A program made the position numbers and the translations under genes. The notes below the pieces were generated by a model that was not told the origin of the DNA, ran no database searches, and saw nothing but the letters and a program-made list of their open reading frames with translations. A stretch of 64,000 nt of DNA, taken from Candidatus Binatia bacterium (GTDB lineage: Bacteria > Desulfobacterota > Binatia > UBA12015). Below are positions 39,242 through 48,292 of the stretch, piece after piece; within the stretch, counting starts at the first letter, position 1, and the number at the start of each line of letters is the position of its first letter. The stretch is taken from positions 62,001 through 126,000 of the forward strand of contig DATCMB010000021.1 in assembly GCA_036563615.1 (NCBI GenBank), written 5' to 3'.

Positions 39242-40173
39242 CCGAGCTGCGCTCGCGCGCCCCCTGGGTGCTGGTCACGCCGGCGCTGGTCGCGATCGCC
39301 GCCTTCTTCTTCGTGCCGATCGTCGCAGCACTGCTGCTGAGCCTCACCGATTTCGACCTCTACGCGCTCGCCGACCCGGCGAACCTGCGCGTCGTCGGGC
39401 TCGAGAACTACGCGCGGCTCGTCGCCGATCCGGTGTTCCGCAAGGCGCTCGCCAACACGACGTACTTCGTCGTCGTCGCGGCCCCGCTGTCGATCGCGGT
39501 GTCGCTCGGGGCGGCGCTGCTCGTGAGCTCGAGCTTGACGCGGTTCGCGTCGCTCTTCCGCACCGCGTTCTTCCTGCCGGTCGTCACGACGCTCGTCGCC
39601 GCCGCGGTGGTGTGGCGCTACCTCTACCACCCGCGCGTCGGGCTCCTGAACCGCGTGCTCGCCTTCTTCGGCGTCGCGCCGATCGACTGGCTCGGCGACC
39701 CCGACTGGGCGATGCCGGCGATCATCCTGATGTCGGTGTGGAAGGGCTTCGGCTTCAACATGGTGATCTTCGTCGCCGGGCTGCAGAGCATCCCGACGCG
39801 GCTCTACGAGGCCGCCGCGCTCGACGGCGCGGGCCCGATCGCGCGCTTCTTCCACGTCACGGTGCCGATGCTCGCGCCGACCTTCACCTTCGTCGTGCTG
39901 ATGACGATGATCGGCCACTTCCAGCTCTTCGCCGAGCCCTACGTGATGACGCAGGGCGGGCCGGGCGACGCGACGCTCAGCGTGGTGCTGCTGATGTACC
40001 GCGAGGGCTTCCGCTGGTGGAACCTCGGCTACGCGACGGCGACCGCCTTCGTGCTCTTCGCGATCATTCTATTCTTGACGCTCGTCGCGCTCGCGATCCG
40101 CAACCGCGGCGCGGTCGCGACCGGCGCGACCCTCGAGGCGGGCGGCGGGCGCACGGTCGGAGCGGGCGCATGA
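39238..40173 (+). CDS. Sugar ABC transporter permease (MalF/UgpA-type)
   Basis: Inner-membrane permease, 311 residues, six helices. The cytoplasmic loop with the EAA motif (YEAAALDGAGPIARFFHVTVP) contacts the ATPase. GTG start overlaps the binding-protein stop (GTGA), and its own stop overlaps the next start (ATGA), so the three importer genes are translationally linked. It pairs with the MalG-type permease for import of an oligosaccharide. Confidence 0.92.
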   Translation: MTELRSRAPWVLVTPALVAIAAFFFVPIVAALLLSLTDFDLYALADPANLRVVGLENYARLVADPVFRKALANTTYFVVVAAPLSIAVSLGAALLVSSSLTRFASLFRTAFFLPVVTTLVAAAVVWRYLYHPRVGLLNRVLAFFGVAPIDWLGDPDWAMPAIILMSVWKGFGFNMVIFVAGLQSIPTRLYEAAALDGAGPIARFFHVTVPMLAPTFTFVVLMTMIGHFQLFAEPYVMTQGGPGDATLSVVLLMYREGFRWWNLGYATATAFVLFAIILFLTLVALAIRNRGAVATGATLEAGGGRTVGAGA

Positions 40174-40985
40174 GACGGCTCCTGCCCGCGCTCGTCCTGC
40201 ACGCGGTGCTGCTCGTCGCGGCGGCGGCGACGCTGCTGCCGCTCGTCTGGATGGTGTCGGTGTCGCTGATGCCGCCGGGCGAAGCGGCGGCGGCCCGGCT
40301 GCTGCCCGAGCAGCCGACGCTCGAGCACTACCGGACGCTGTTCGCGCGCCTCGACGTCGCGCGCCACGCCGCGAACAGCGCGCTGCTCGCGAGCGCCATC
40401 ACCGCGCTCTCGCTGTTGCTGAACGCCATGGCAGGCTATGCGTTCGCGAAGCTGCGCTTCGCGTGCCGCGACGCGATCTTCCGGCTGCTGCTCGGGGCGC
40501 TCGTCATCCCGGCGCAGGTCGGGATGCTGCCGCTGTTCCTGATCCTCAAGGAGATGGGGCTGATCAACACCTACGCCGGCGTGATCGTGCCCGGGCTCGC
40601 GAGCATCTTCGGCATCTTCCTGGTCCGGCAGCACATGCTGTCGATCCCGGAGAGCGTGCTCGACGCGGCGCGCATCGACGGCGCCTCGGAGCTGCGCATC
40701 TTCTGGTCGATCGCGCTGCCGGCCGCGCGCCCGATCCTGATCACGCTCGGCATCTTCACCTTCATGGGGGCCTGGAACGACTTCCTGTGGCCGCTCATCG
40801 TTTTGAGCGAGGAGTCGATGTTCACTCTACCGGTCGCGCTCGCCAATCTGCTGGGCGAGCACGCGGCGGACACGGAGCTGATGATGGCTGGGGCGGTCGT
40901 GACGGTGCTGCCGATGGTCGCGCTCTTTCTCGCGCTGCAGCGCTACTACGTCGCGGGCGTGGTCGGCGGAAGCGTGAAGGGATAG
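40170..40985 (+). CDS. Sugar ABC transporter permease (MalG/UgpE-type)
   Basis: Second inner-membrane permease of the importer, 271 residues, six helices. The N-terminus begins with a membrane segment (PALVLHAVLLVAAAATLLPL). The EAA-like loop is LDAARIDGASELRIFWSIAL and the family motif GAWNDFLWPLIVL is present before the fifth helix. The start ATG overlaps the previous stop by ATGA. Its ATPase partner is not in this run of genes; the only candidate nearby is at 48293-49423 on the other strand. Confidence 0.92.
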   Translation: MRRLLPALVLHAVLLVAAAATLLPLVWMVSVSLMPPGEAAAARLLPEQPTLEHYRTLFARLDVARHAANSALLASAITALSLLLNAMAGYAFAKLRFACRDAIFRLLLGALVIPAQVGMLPLFLILKEMGLINTYAGVIVPGLASIFGIFLVRQHMLSIPESVLDAARIDGASELRIFWSIALPAARPILITLGIFTFMGAWNDFLWPLIVLSEESMFTLPVALANLLGEHAADTELMMAGAVVTVLPMVALFLALQRYYVAGVVGGSVKG

Positions 40986-40988
40986 ACC

Positions 40989-43900
40989 TTGAAGGCGAGG
41001 ATCGCGATCGTGGCCGCCTTCGTTTCGCTCGCACTCGGCGCACCGGCGCGCGGCCAGGAGACCCAGATCGACGGCTTCGAGAGCCTCGCGTCGTGGAGCG
41101 CGACCGCGTCGCCCGGCGCGACGGTCGAGGTCGGGCTCGACGAGGGCGTCGACGGCCAAGCGATGCGCATCGACTTCGACCTCGGCACGAGCGGCGGCTT
41201 CATCATCCTGCGCAAGCAGGTGAACCTCGACCTGCCGGAGAACTACCTGTTCGCGTTCCAGATCCGCGGCGAGGCGCCGCCGAACAACCTCGAGCTCAAG
41301 CTCGTCGACCCGCAAGGGGACAACGTCTGGTGGATGGTCGAGCGCGACTTCGAGTTCCCGAAGGAGTGGACGCGCTTCGTCGTGCGCAAGTCGCGCTTCG
41401 GCTTCGCGTGGGGCTCGTCGCAGGGCGCGCCGCTGCGTCGCGTGGGCTTCATCGAGTTCGCGATCTCGGCGGGCAGCGGCGGCAAGGGCTCGGTGTGGCT
41501 CGACGAGCTGACCTTCGGCGTGCGTCCGGCGAAGCCGCGCACGCCGCCCAAGCCGCGCGTCACCGCGTCGACGTCGATCCCCGGCCATCCGCCCGACGGC
41601 GTGCTCGACAACGATCCGCTGACGAGCTGGCACAGCGGCTCGGTCGCCGAGCAGCAGTGGCTACTGCTCGACTTCCGCGCGCCGCGCGAGCTCGGCGGCA
41701 TCATCATCGACTGGGACCGCGAGGACTTCCCGACCGTCTACCGCGTCGAGCTCTCCGACGACGGCGAGCACTGGGTCACCGGCTACCGAAGCGAGACCGG
41801 CACCGGACGGCGCGCGTACATCTACCTGCGCGACGCCGAGACCCGCTACCTGCGTCTCGTCTTCGAGAAGAGCAGCCGCGAGCACGGCTACGGCATCCGC
41901 GGCATCTCGATCCAGCCGGTGTCGTTCTCCGCGACGCCGAACCACTTCTTCAGCGCGATCGCGAGCGAGGCGGTGCCGGGCTTCTTCCCGAAGTACTTCG
42001 GCAACGTGCAGACGTACTGGACCGTGGTCGGCGTGCCGGGCGACGCGTACGAGGCGCTGATCAACGAGGAAGGCATGGTCGAGGTCGACCAGGGCGCGTT
42101 CTCGATCGAGCCCTTCCTCTTCACCGACGGCGAGCTCGTCACCTGGCAGGCGGTCGACACCGAGCAGCGGCTCGAGGACGGCTACCTGCCGATCCCGACC
42201 GTCGTCTGGCAGCATCCGCGCGTCGGGCTCGAGGTGACGCCGCTCGCGGTCGGCGAGCCGGGAAGTTCGCTGCTGCTCGTGCGCTACCGCGTCAAGAATA
42301 CCTCGGACACGCATCAGGACATCCTGCTGTTCGCCGCCATCCGACCGTTCCAGGTGCTGCCGCCGTGGCAGGCGCTGAACATGGTCGGCGGCGTGACGCT
42401 GATCCGCGAGATCACCTCGGACGAGCGCTCGGCCGTCGTCAATCAAAACCGGCGCGTCGTCTCGCTGACGCCGCCCGAGCGCTTCGGCGCCGCGACCTTC
42501 GAGGAAGACCTGCTGTCGACCTACCTGCTCGGCGGCCGCATCCCGCCGCACCCGGCGGTCGAGGACCCGACCGGCTTCGCCTCGGGCGCCTTCGAGTACC
42601 GGCTGTCGCTCGAGCCTCAGGCGCACGCCGACGTCGTGCTCGCCGTGCCGTGGCCGGGCGCGTCCGTGCCGACGATCGAGCCCGGTCGCAGCGCCGCCGA
42701 GCTCTTCGAGCAGAAGCTGCGCGAGATCGCGGACGAGTGGCGACGCGAGCTGTCGCGCGTCGAGATCGAGGTGCCGCCGGATCAGGAGCACCTCGTGCGC
42801 ACCGTCAAGTCGACGCTCGCCTACATCCAGATCAATCGCGACGGTCCCGCGATCCAGCCGGGCTCGCGCAACTACGCGCGCTCGTGGATCCGCGATGGCG
42901 CCTTCACCGCCGGCGCGCTGCTCGACTTCGGCGCGCGCGAGGAGGTGCGCGCGTTCTTGAAGTGGTTCGCCGAGCACCAGTTCGAGGACGGCCGCATCCC
43001 GTGCTGCATCGACCGCCGCGGCGCGGATCGCGTGCCGGAGAACGACAGCAACGGCGAGTTCCTCTACACGGTCGCCGAGTACTACCGCTTCACGCGCGAC
43101 CCGGGCTTCGTGTGGGAGATCTGGCCGGCGGTCGTGCGCGCCGTCGAGTTCATCGAGGCGCAGCGCGCCACGCGGCTCACCGCGGAGTACGACAGCGACG
43201 ACAAGCTCGTCTTCCGCGGCCTCATGCCGGAGTCGATCAGCCACGAGGGCTACTCGGCGAACCCGGTGCACTCGTACTGGGACGACTTCTTCACGCTGCG
43301 CGGGCTCCGCGACGCGGTCGATCTCGCGCGCGCGGTCGACGACCACGAGCGCGCGCGGCACTGGGCCGAGCTACGCGACGCCTTCCGCAACGACCTCTAC
43401 GCGTCGATCGAGCGGACGATCGCCAAGCACGGCATCGACTACCTCCCCGGCTCGGCCGAGCTCGGCGACTTCGACGCCACCTCGACCGCGGCGGCGATCT
43501 CGCCGGTCGGTGAGCTCGCGAACCTGCCCGCGGGGCCGCTCGCGAAGACCTTCGACCGCTACATGGAGTACGTGCGCGAGCGCGCGACGCGTCCGCCGGG
43601 CGAGGAGCAGTACTCGCCGTACGAGCTGCGCAACGTCGCGGCGCTCATCATGATGGGTCGGCGCGACGACGCGCTCGAGCTGCTCGAGCTGCTGATGGCC
43701 GACCGCCGTCCGGAGGCCTGGAACCAGTGGGCCGAGGTCGTGTGGCGCGACCCGGACATGCCGCGCTTCATCGGCGACATGCCGCACACCTGGGTCGGCG
43801 CGAGCTTCATGCGCTCGGTGCGGACGATGTACGCCTACGAGCGCGAGAACGACGCGGCGCTGGTGCTGGCGGCGGGTCTGCCGCTCGCGTGGCTGCCGGA

Positions 43901-44198
43901 GGGCGGCCCGGGCGTCGGCGTCAAGCGTCTGCCGACGCACTACGGCGTGCTGCACTACCGGCTGCGCCGCGACGGCCCGAACGCGCTGCTGTTCGAGATC
44001 TCGGGCGACCTCGAGGTCCCCGCGGGCGGCATCGTCCTCGACCCGCCGCTGCCGGCTCCGCTCGCCGCGGTGAAGATCGACGGCGCGCCGCAGGACGTGC
44101 CGCAGGACGGCGTGGTGGTCGTGCGGCGTCTGCCCGCGGCCGTGCGCCTCGAGTGGACCGAGCCTGCCGCGGGCGCGGCGCAGCCGGGGACGGAGTAG
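40989..44198 (+). CDS. Secreted discoidin and (alpha/alpha)6-barrel glycosidase-like protein
   Basis: Exported 1069-residue protein of uncertain activity. After a signal peptide come a jelly-roll carbohydrate-binding-like domain (about 25-185), an F5/8-type C discoidin domain (about 190-320, DNDPLTSWHSGSVAEQQWLL), a beta-sandwich (about 320-590), and an (alpha/alpha)6-type domain with RSWIRDGAFTAGALLDFG, CCIDRRGAD, PVHSYWDDFFTLRGL and MPHTWVGA. The acidic motifs resemble GH15/GH94-type glycosidases, but I could not assign a family. A TTG start 3 bases after the permease stop has AAGGGA 6 bases upstream. It probably binds and cuts or trims a periplasmic glucan before import. Confidence 0.72.
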   Translation: MKARIAIVAAFVSLALGAPARGQETQIDGFESLASWSATASPGATVEVGLDEGVDGQAMRIDFDLGTSGGFIILRKQVNLDLPENYLFAFQIRGEAPPNNLELKLVDPQGDNVWWMVERDFEFPKEWTRFVVRKSRFGFAWGSSQGAPLRRVGFIEFAISAGSGGKGSVWLDELTFGVRPAKPRTPPKPRVTASTSIPGHPPDGVLDNDPLTSWHSGSVAEQQWLLLDFRAPRELGGIIIDWDREDFPTVYRVELSDDGEHWVTGYRSETGTGRRAYIYLRDAETRYLRLVFEKSSREHGYGIRGISIQPVSFSATPNHFFSAIASEAVPGFFPKYFGNVQTYWTVVGVPGDAYEALINEEGMVEVDQGAFSIEPFLFTDGELVTWQAVDTEQRLEDGYLPIPTVVWQHPRVGLEVTPLAVGEPGSSLLLVRYRVKNTSDTHQDILLFAAIRPFQVLPPWQALNMVGGVTLIREITSDERSAVVNQNRRVVSLTPPERFGAATFEEDLLSTYLLGGRIPPHPAVEDPTGFASGAFEYRLSLEPQAHADVVLAVPWPGASVPTIEPGRSAAELFEQKLREIADEWRRELSRVEIEVPPDQEHLVRTVKSTLAYIQINRDGPAIQPGSRNYARSWIRDGAFTAGALLDFGAREEVRAFLKWFAEHQFEDGRIPCCIDRRGADRVPENDSNGEFLYTVAEYYRFTRDPGFVWEIWPAVVRAVEFIEAQRATRLTAEYDSDDKLVFRGLMPESISHEGYSANPVHSYWDDFFTLRGLRDAVDLARAVDDHERARHWAELRDAFRNDLYASIERTIAKHGIDYLPGSAELGDFDATSTAAAISPVGELANLPAGPLAKTFDRYMEYVRERATRPPGEEQYSPYELRNVAALIMMGRRDDALELLELLMADRRPEAWNQWAEVVWRDPDMPRFIGDMPHTWVGASFMRSVRTMYAYERENDAALVLAAGLPLAWLPEGGPGVGVKRLPTHYGVLHYRLRRDGPNALLFEISGDLEVPAGGIVLDPPLPAPLAAVKIDGAPQDVPQDGVVVVRRLPAAVRLEWTEPAAGAAQPGTE

Positions 44199-44205
44199 CG
44201 ACGCC

Positions 44206-47200
44206 GTGGCCGCACGCGCGAAGCGGACGAGCAAGACGAGCTCGGCGAGTGCCAAGGGCGGCGTGCTCGGCGCTAGCGAGGTCGCGTTCCGCGCCGACGC
44301 CGCGGTGCCGCACGCGCGCTTCCTCGGCGACCACGTCTACTCCGTGCTGCTCACCGCGGCGGGGAGCGGCGTCTCGCGCTACCGCGACCGCCAGCTCACG
44401 GCGTGGAGCGGCGACCGCACCGAGGACGCGGACGGCTTCTTCGTCTACCTGCGCGACCGCGACGACGGCCGCTTCTGGGCAGCGACGCTGCAGCCGGTCA
44501 CGGGCGAGCGCGAGGGGGAGATCCGGGCGCACCATGCTCTCGGTCGCGTGACGCTCGAGCGTCGAGCGCACGGCATCGCCTCGCGGCTCGAGGTCTGCGT
44601 CGCGCCGGACGAGGGCTTCGAGGTGCGGCGTCTCGTGCTGCGCAACGAGAGCGGCGCGCGGCGCACGATCGAGGTCACGACGTACGCCGAGGTCGTCCTG
44701 CACCATTCCGCGGCGCACGCGGCGCACCCGGCCTTCCAGAAGCTCTTCGTGCAGACCGAGCACGACCCGGAGCACGACGTGCTGCTCGTGCGCCGTCGCC
44801 CGCGCAGCGCGGACGAGCGTCACCCGTGGCTGCTGCACGCGCTCGTCGGCCCGGGTGAATCCGAGCACGAGACCGACCGCGTGCGCTTCGTCGGCCGCGG
44901 CCGCACGCCGGCCGCGCCGCGCGCGCTGTGCACCCGCGAGCCGCTGTCGGGGACGACCGGCAGCGTGCTCGATCCGGTGGTCGCGTTCCGGCGCACGCTC
45001 GTTCTCGAGCCGCACGCCGAGGCGACCCTGTACGCCGTCCTCGGCGCGGCGCCCGAGCGCGGCGCGCTGCGTGAGCTCGCAGCCCGGCTCGACACGACGG
45101 CGCTTGACGACGCCTTTCTCCGGGCCGCGGCGCGCGAGGAGGAGCTGCTCGCGGCGCTCGGCGTCGACGCGGCGCGCGCCGAGGCCTGGCAGGACCTGCT
45201 CGGGCGCGTGCTCTACGATGACCCGTCGCTGCGCGCCGACCCCGAAATCCTGCGCCGCGCGCACGACCTCGCGGCGCTGAACGCGCTCGGCGTCGCGCGC
45301 GACGCGCCGTACGCGGTGCTGACGCTCGGGCGCACCGACGACGTCGCGACGCTGCGCGAGCTGCTCGCGGCGCAGGCGTACTGGCGCGCGAAGGGCCACG
45401 CGATCGCGCTGGTCGTGCCCTGCGCGAACGCGGAGATCGCCGACGCCGCGCAGGCCGCGCTCGACGAGGCGGCGCGCGCGGCGTCCGATGGGCCAGCGTC
45501 GCGGTGGCTCGCCGGTGCGCCCGCGGCGGCGTGCCGGCTGCTGCGCGACAGCGAGCTCACCGCGCAGGCGCGCGACGCGCTGCTCGCCGCGGCGCGGCTC
45601 GTCCTGCCGCGTGCCGCCGCGGCGCACGCGCGCGCGCAGCACGACGCCGGCGCGCAGCACGGCGACGTCGCGCCGCACGCCGGCACGACGTCGAGCACAA
45701 TCCGTGGCGCAGATGCAGGCGCGGACGCCGACGCCTACCGCGCCGCAGCCGCGACGCCCGCGCCGCACGATACGACGCCGCGCGCGCCGTCCGCCGAATC
45801 GCCGCCAGCCGACCTCCAGCTCGCGAGCGCGTACGGCGGCTTCTCCGCCGACGGCACCGAGTACGTCCTGCGCCTCGCGCCGGGCGAGCGCCCGCCGATG
45901 CCGTGGGTGAACGTCGTCGCGCACCAGCGCTTCGGCTTCCTCGCGAGCGAGAGCGGCGCCGCCTGCACCTGGAGCGGCAACAGCCGCGAGAACCGCTTGA
46001 CGCCGTGGCGCAACGACCCGGTCGTGGATCCGCACGACGAGGCGCTGTGGGTGCGCGACGAGGACGCGCGCACCTTCTGGTCGCCGCAGCCCGGACCCAC
46101 GCCGTCCGGCGCGCCGTGCGAGGTACGGCACGGCTTCGGGTACACGGTCTGGCGGCAGACGGCGCACGAGCTCGAGCACGAGGTGACGGCGTTCGTGCCG
46201 CGCGACGAGCCCGTCAAGCTCACGCGCGTGCGCCTGACCAACCTCGGCGCGCGCCCGCGGCGTCTGTCGGTCGTGTCCTATGCACGCTTGGTGCTCGGCG
46301 TGCTGCCGGAGGAGAGCGGGCGGCTCGTCGTCAGCGAGCTCGACGCGGAGAGCGGCGCGCTCCTCGCGCGCAGCGCGCTGCGGCAGGACTACGGCGACGC
46401 CGTCGCGTTCGCCGCGGCGCACGTCGTCGAGGGACGCGCGCAAGCCCTGCACCACACGGCGGATCGCGCGACCTTCCTCGGGCGCAACGGCTCGCCGGCG
46501 GCGCCCGAGGCGCTGCGCCGGGCGGCGACGCTCGATGGCGCGAGCGGCGTCGCGCTCGACCCCTGCGCCGCCTGGCAGCTCGTCGTCGAGGTCGCGCCCG
46601 GCGCGAGCGTCGAGTGCGTGTTCCTGCTCGGCGAGGCGGCGAGCGTCGACGCGGCGCGCGCGCTCGTCCGCCGTTACGCCGCGCGCGCCGCGGTCGAGGA
46701 AGCGCTCGCGGGCGTACGCGCCTTCTGGCGCGAGCTCACCTCCTCGCTGCGCGTCGCGACGCCGTGCGCCGCGCTCGACGTCATGGTCAACGGCTGGCTC
46801 CTCTACCAGACGCTGTCCTGCCGGATGTGGGGGCGCACCGCGTTCTACCAGTCGGGTGGCGCATACGGCTTCCGCGATCAGCTGCAGGACTCGGCGGCGT
46901 TCTACCTGGGCCGACCGGAGATCTCGCGCGCGCAGCTCCTGCTGCACGCCGCGCACCAGTTCGTCGAGGGCGACGTCCTGCACTGGTGGCATCCGCCGGC
47001 GTCGCGCGGCATCCGCACGCGCTTCGCGGACGACCTCTGCTGGCTGCCGTGGCTCACCGCGACCTACGTGCGCGCGACCGGCGATCGCGCGGTGCTCGAC
47101 GAGCGGGTGTCGTTCGTCGAGGCGCGCGCGCTCGCACCCGGCGAGGAGGAGACCTACCTCGAGCCGACGCGCTCGCGCGAGAGCGCGTCGCTCTACGAGC

Positions 47201-48255
47201 ACTGCTGCCGGGCGCTCGACCGCGGCCTCACGCGCGGCCCGCACGGCCTGCCGCTCTTCGGCACCGGCGACTGGAACGACGGCATGAACCGCGTCGGACG
47301 CGAAGGACGCGGCGAGAGCGTGTGGATGGCGTTCTTCCTCTACCGCATCCTCGAGGACTTCACGCCGCTCTGCGACGCGCGCGGCGACCACGAGCGCGCC
47401 GCGCGCTATCGCGAGTACCAGGCGTCGCTCGTGCCGGCGCTCGAGCAGCACGCCTGGGACGGCGCCTGGTACCGACGCGCGTACTACGACGACGGCACGC
47501 CGCTCGGCTCGGCGAGCAACTCGGAGTGCCGGATCGACGCGCTCGCGCAGGCGTGGGCCGCGCTGTCGGGCGCCGTGCCGCGCGAGCGCGCCGAGCGCGC
47601 GCTCGACGCGGTCGAGGAGCTGCTGGTCGACGACGCGATCGGCATCATCCGGCTGCTCGCCCCGCCCTTCGACCGCGACCCGCACGACCCCGGCTACATC
47701 AAGGGCTACGTCCCCGGCATCCGCGAGAACGGCGGCCAGTACACGCACGCCGCGCTGTGGGTCGTGCAGGCGATGGCGACGCTCGGACGTCGTGCGCGCG
47801 CCGTCGAGCTACTCGAGAAGCTGACGCCCGTGTGGCACGCGCGCGACGCCGCGGCGGTCGCGACCTACCAGGTCGAGCCCTACGTGGTCGCGGCGGACAT
47901 CTACGGCGTGGCGCCGCACCTCGGGCGCGGCGGCTGGACCTGGTACACCGGCTCGGCCGGCTGGATGTACCGCGTCGCGGTGGAGTCGATCCTCGGCCTC
48001 CGCCTCGAGGACGGCGCGACGCTGCTCGTCCGTCCGTGCGTTCCCGACGCGTGGCCGCGCTTCAGCGCCGAGCTCGCGCTCGATGGCGGTCGCGCGCGCT
48101 ACGCGATCGAGGTGGTGAACGAGCGCGGCGACGCGTCGCGGGTCGTGCGCGCGATGGTCGACGGCGCGCCGGTGGATGTGCTCGACGGCATCGCGCGCAT
48201 CCCGCTCGCGCGCGACGGCGCGCTCCACCGCGTGCGGGTCGAGCTCGGCGGCTGA
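44206..48255 (+). CDS. Soluble dual-GH94 protein (NdvB C-terminal-like; oligoglucan phosphorylase candidate)
   Basis: Probable cytoplasmic glycoside phosphorylase, 1349 residues, without signal or membrane helices. The first half (FLGDHVYSVLLTAAGSGVSR to QAYWRAKGHAIALVV) matches the first GH94-like part of NdvB; after a disordered linker (about 475-535) the second half matches the catalytic part: FSADGTEYVLRL, ASESGAACTWSGNSRENRLT-type block, FYQSGGAYGFRDQLQD, and FGTGDWNDGMNRVG, whose DWND (Asp about 1025) carries the general acid. The glycosyltransferase and membrane parts of NdvB are absent. 1,2-beta-oligoglucan phosphorylases (SOGP) of the same family act beside sugar ABC importers. Sophoro-oligosaccharide phosphorolysis is therefore inferred. 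Confidence 0.87.
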   Translation: MAARAKRTSKTSSASAKGGVLGASEVAFRADAAVPHARFLGDHVYSVLLTAAGSGVSRYRDRQLTAWSGDRTEDADGFFVYLRDRDDGRFWAATLQPVTGEREGEIRAHHALGRVTLERRAHGIASRLEVCVAPDEGFEVRRLVLRNESGARRTIEVTTYAEVVLHHSAAHAAHPAFQKLFVQTEHDPEHDVLLVRRRPRSADERHPWLLHALVGPGESEHETDRVRFVGRGRTPAAPRALCTREPLSGTTGSVLDPVVAFRRTLVLEPHAEATLYAVLGAAPERGALRELAARLDTTALDDAFLRAAAREEELLAALGVDAARAEAWQDLLGRVLYDDPSLRADPEILRRAHDLAALNALGVARDAPYAVLTLGRTDDVATLRELLAAQAYWRAKGHAIALVVPCANAEIADAAQAALDEAARAASDGPASRWLAGAPAAACRLLRDSELTAQARDALLAAARLVLPRAAAAHARAQHDAGAQHGDVAPHAGTTSSTIRGADAGADADAYRAAAATPAPHDTTPRAPSAESPPADLQLASAYGGFSADGTEYVLRLAPGERPPMPWVNVVAHQRFGFLASESGAACTWSGNSRENRLTPWRNDPVVDPHDEALWVRDEDARTFWSPQPGPTPSGAPCEVRHGFGYTVWRQTAHELEHEVTAFVPRDEPVKLTRVRLTNLGARPRRLSVVSYARLVLGVLPEESGRLVVSELDAESGALLARSALRQDYGDAVAFAAAHVVEGRAQALHHTADRATFLGRNGSPAAPEALRRAATLDGASGVALDPCAAWQLVVEVAPGASVECVFLLGEAASVDAARALVRRYAARAAVEEALAGVRAFWRELTSSLRVATPCAALDVMVNGWLLYQTLSCRMWGRTAFYQSGGAYGFRDQLQDSAAFYLGRPEISRAQLLLHAAHQFVEGDVLHWWHPPASRGIRTRFADDLCWLPWLTATYVRATGDRAVLDERVSFVEARALAPGEEETYLEPTRSRESASLYEHCCRALDRGLTRGPHGLPLFGTGDWNDGMNRVGREGRGESVWMAFFLYRILEDFTPLCDARGDHERAARYREYQASLVPALEQHAWDGAWYRRAYYDDGTPLGSASNSECRIDALAQAWAALSGAVPRERAERALDAVEELLVDDAIGIIRLLAPPFDRDPHDPGYIKGYVPGIRENGGQYTHAALWVVQAMATLGRRARAVELLEKLTPVWHARDAAAVATYQVEPYVVAADIYGVAPHLGRGGWTWYTGSAGWMYRVAVESILGLRLEDGATLLVRPCVPDAWPRFSAELALDGGRARYAIEVVNERGDASRVVRAMVDGAPVDVLDGIARIPLARDGALHRVRVELGG

Positions 48256-48263
48256 CGGACTCG

Positions 48264-48284
48264 GCGGCGGCCGCGCACCGCCGC
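48264..48284. terminator. Short GC hairpin between convergent genes
   Basis: GCGGCGG (48264-48270) with CCGCCGC (48278-48284), 7-base loop, between the GH94 gene stop and the ABC ATPase stop. Weak candidate two-way terminator. Confidence 0.35.
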
Positions 48285-48292
48285 GCGCCTCG

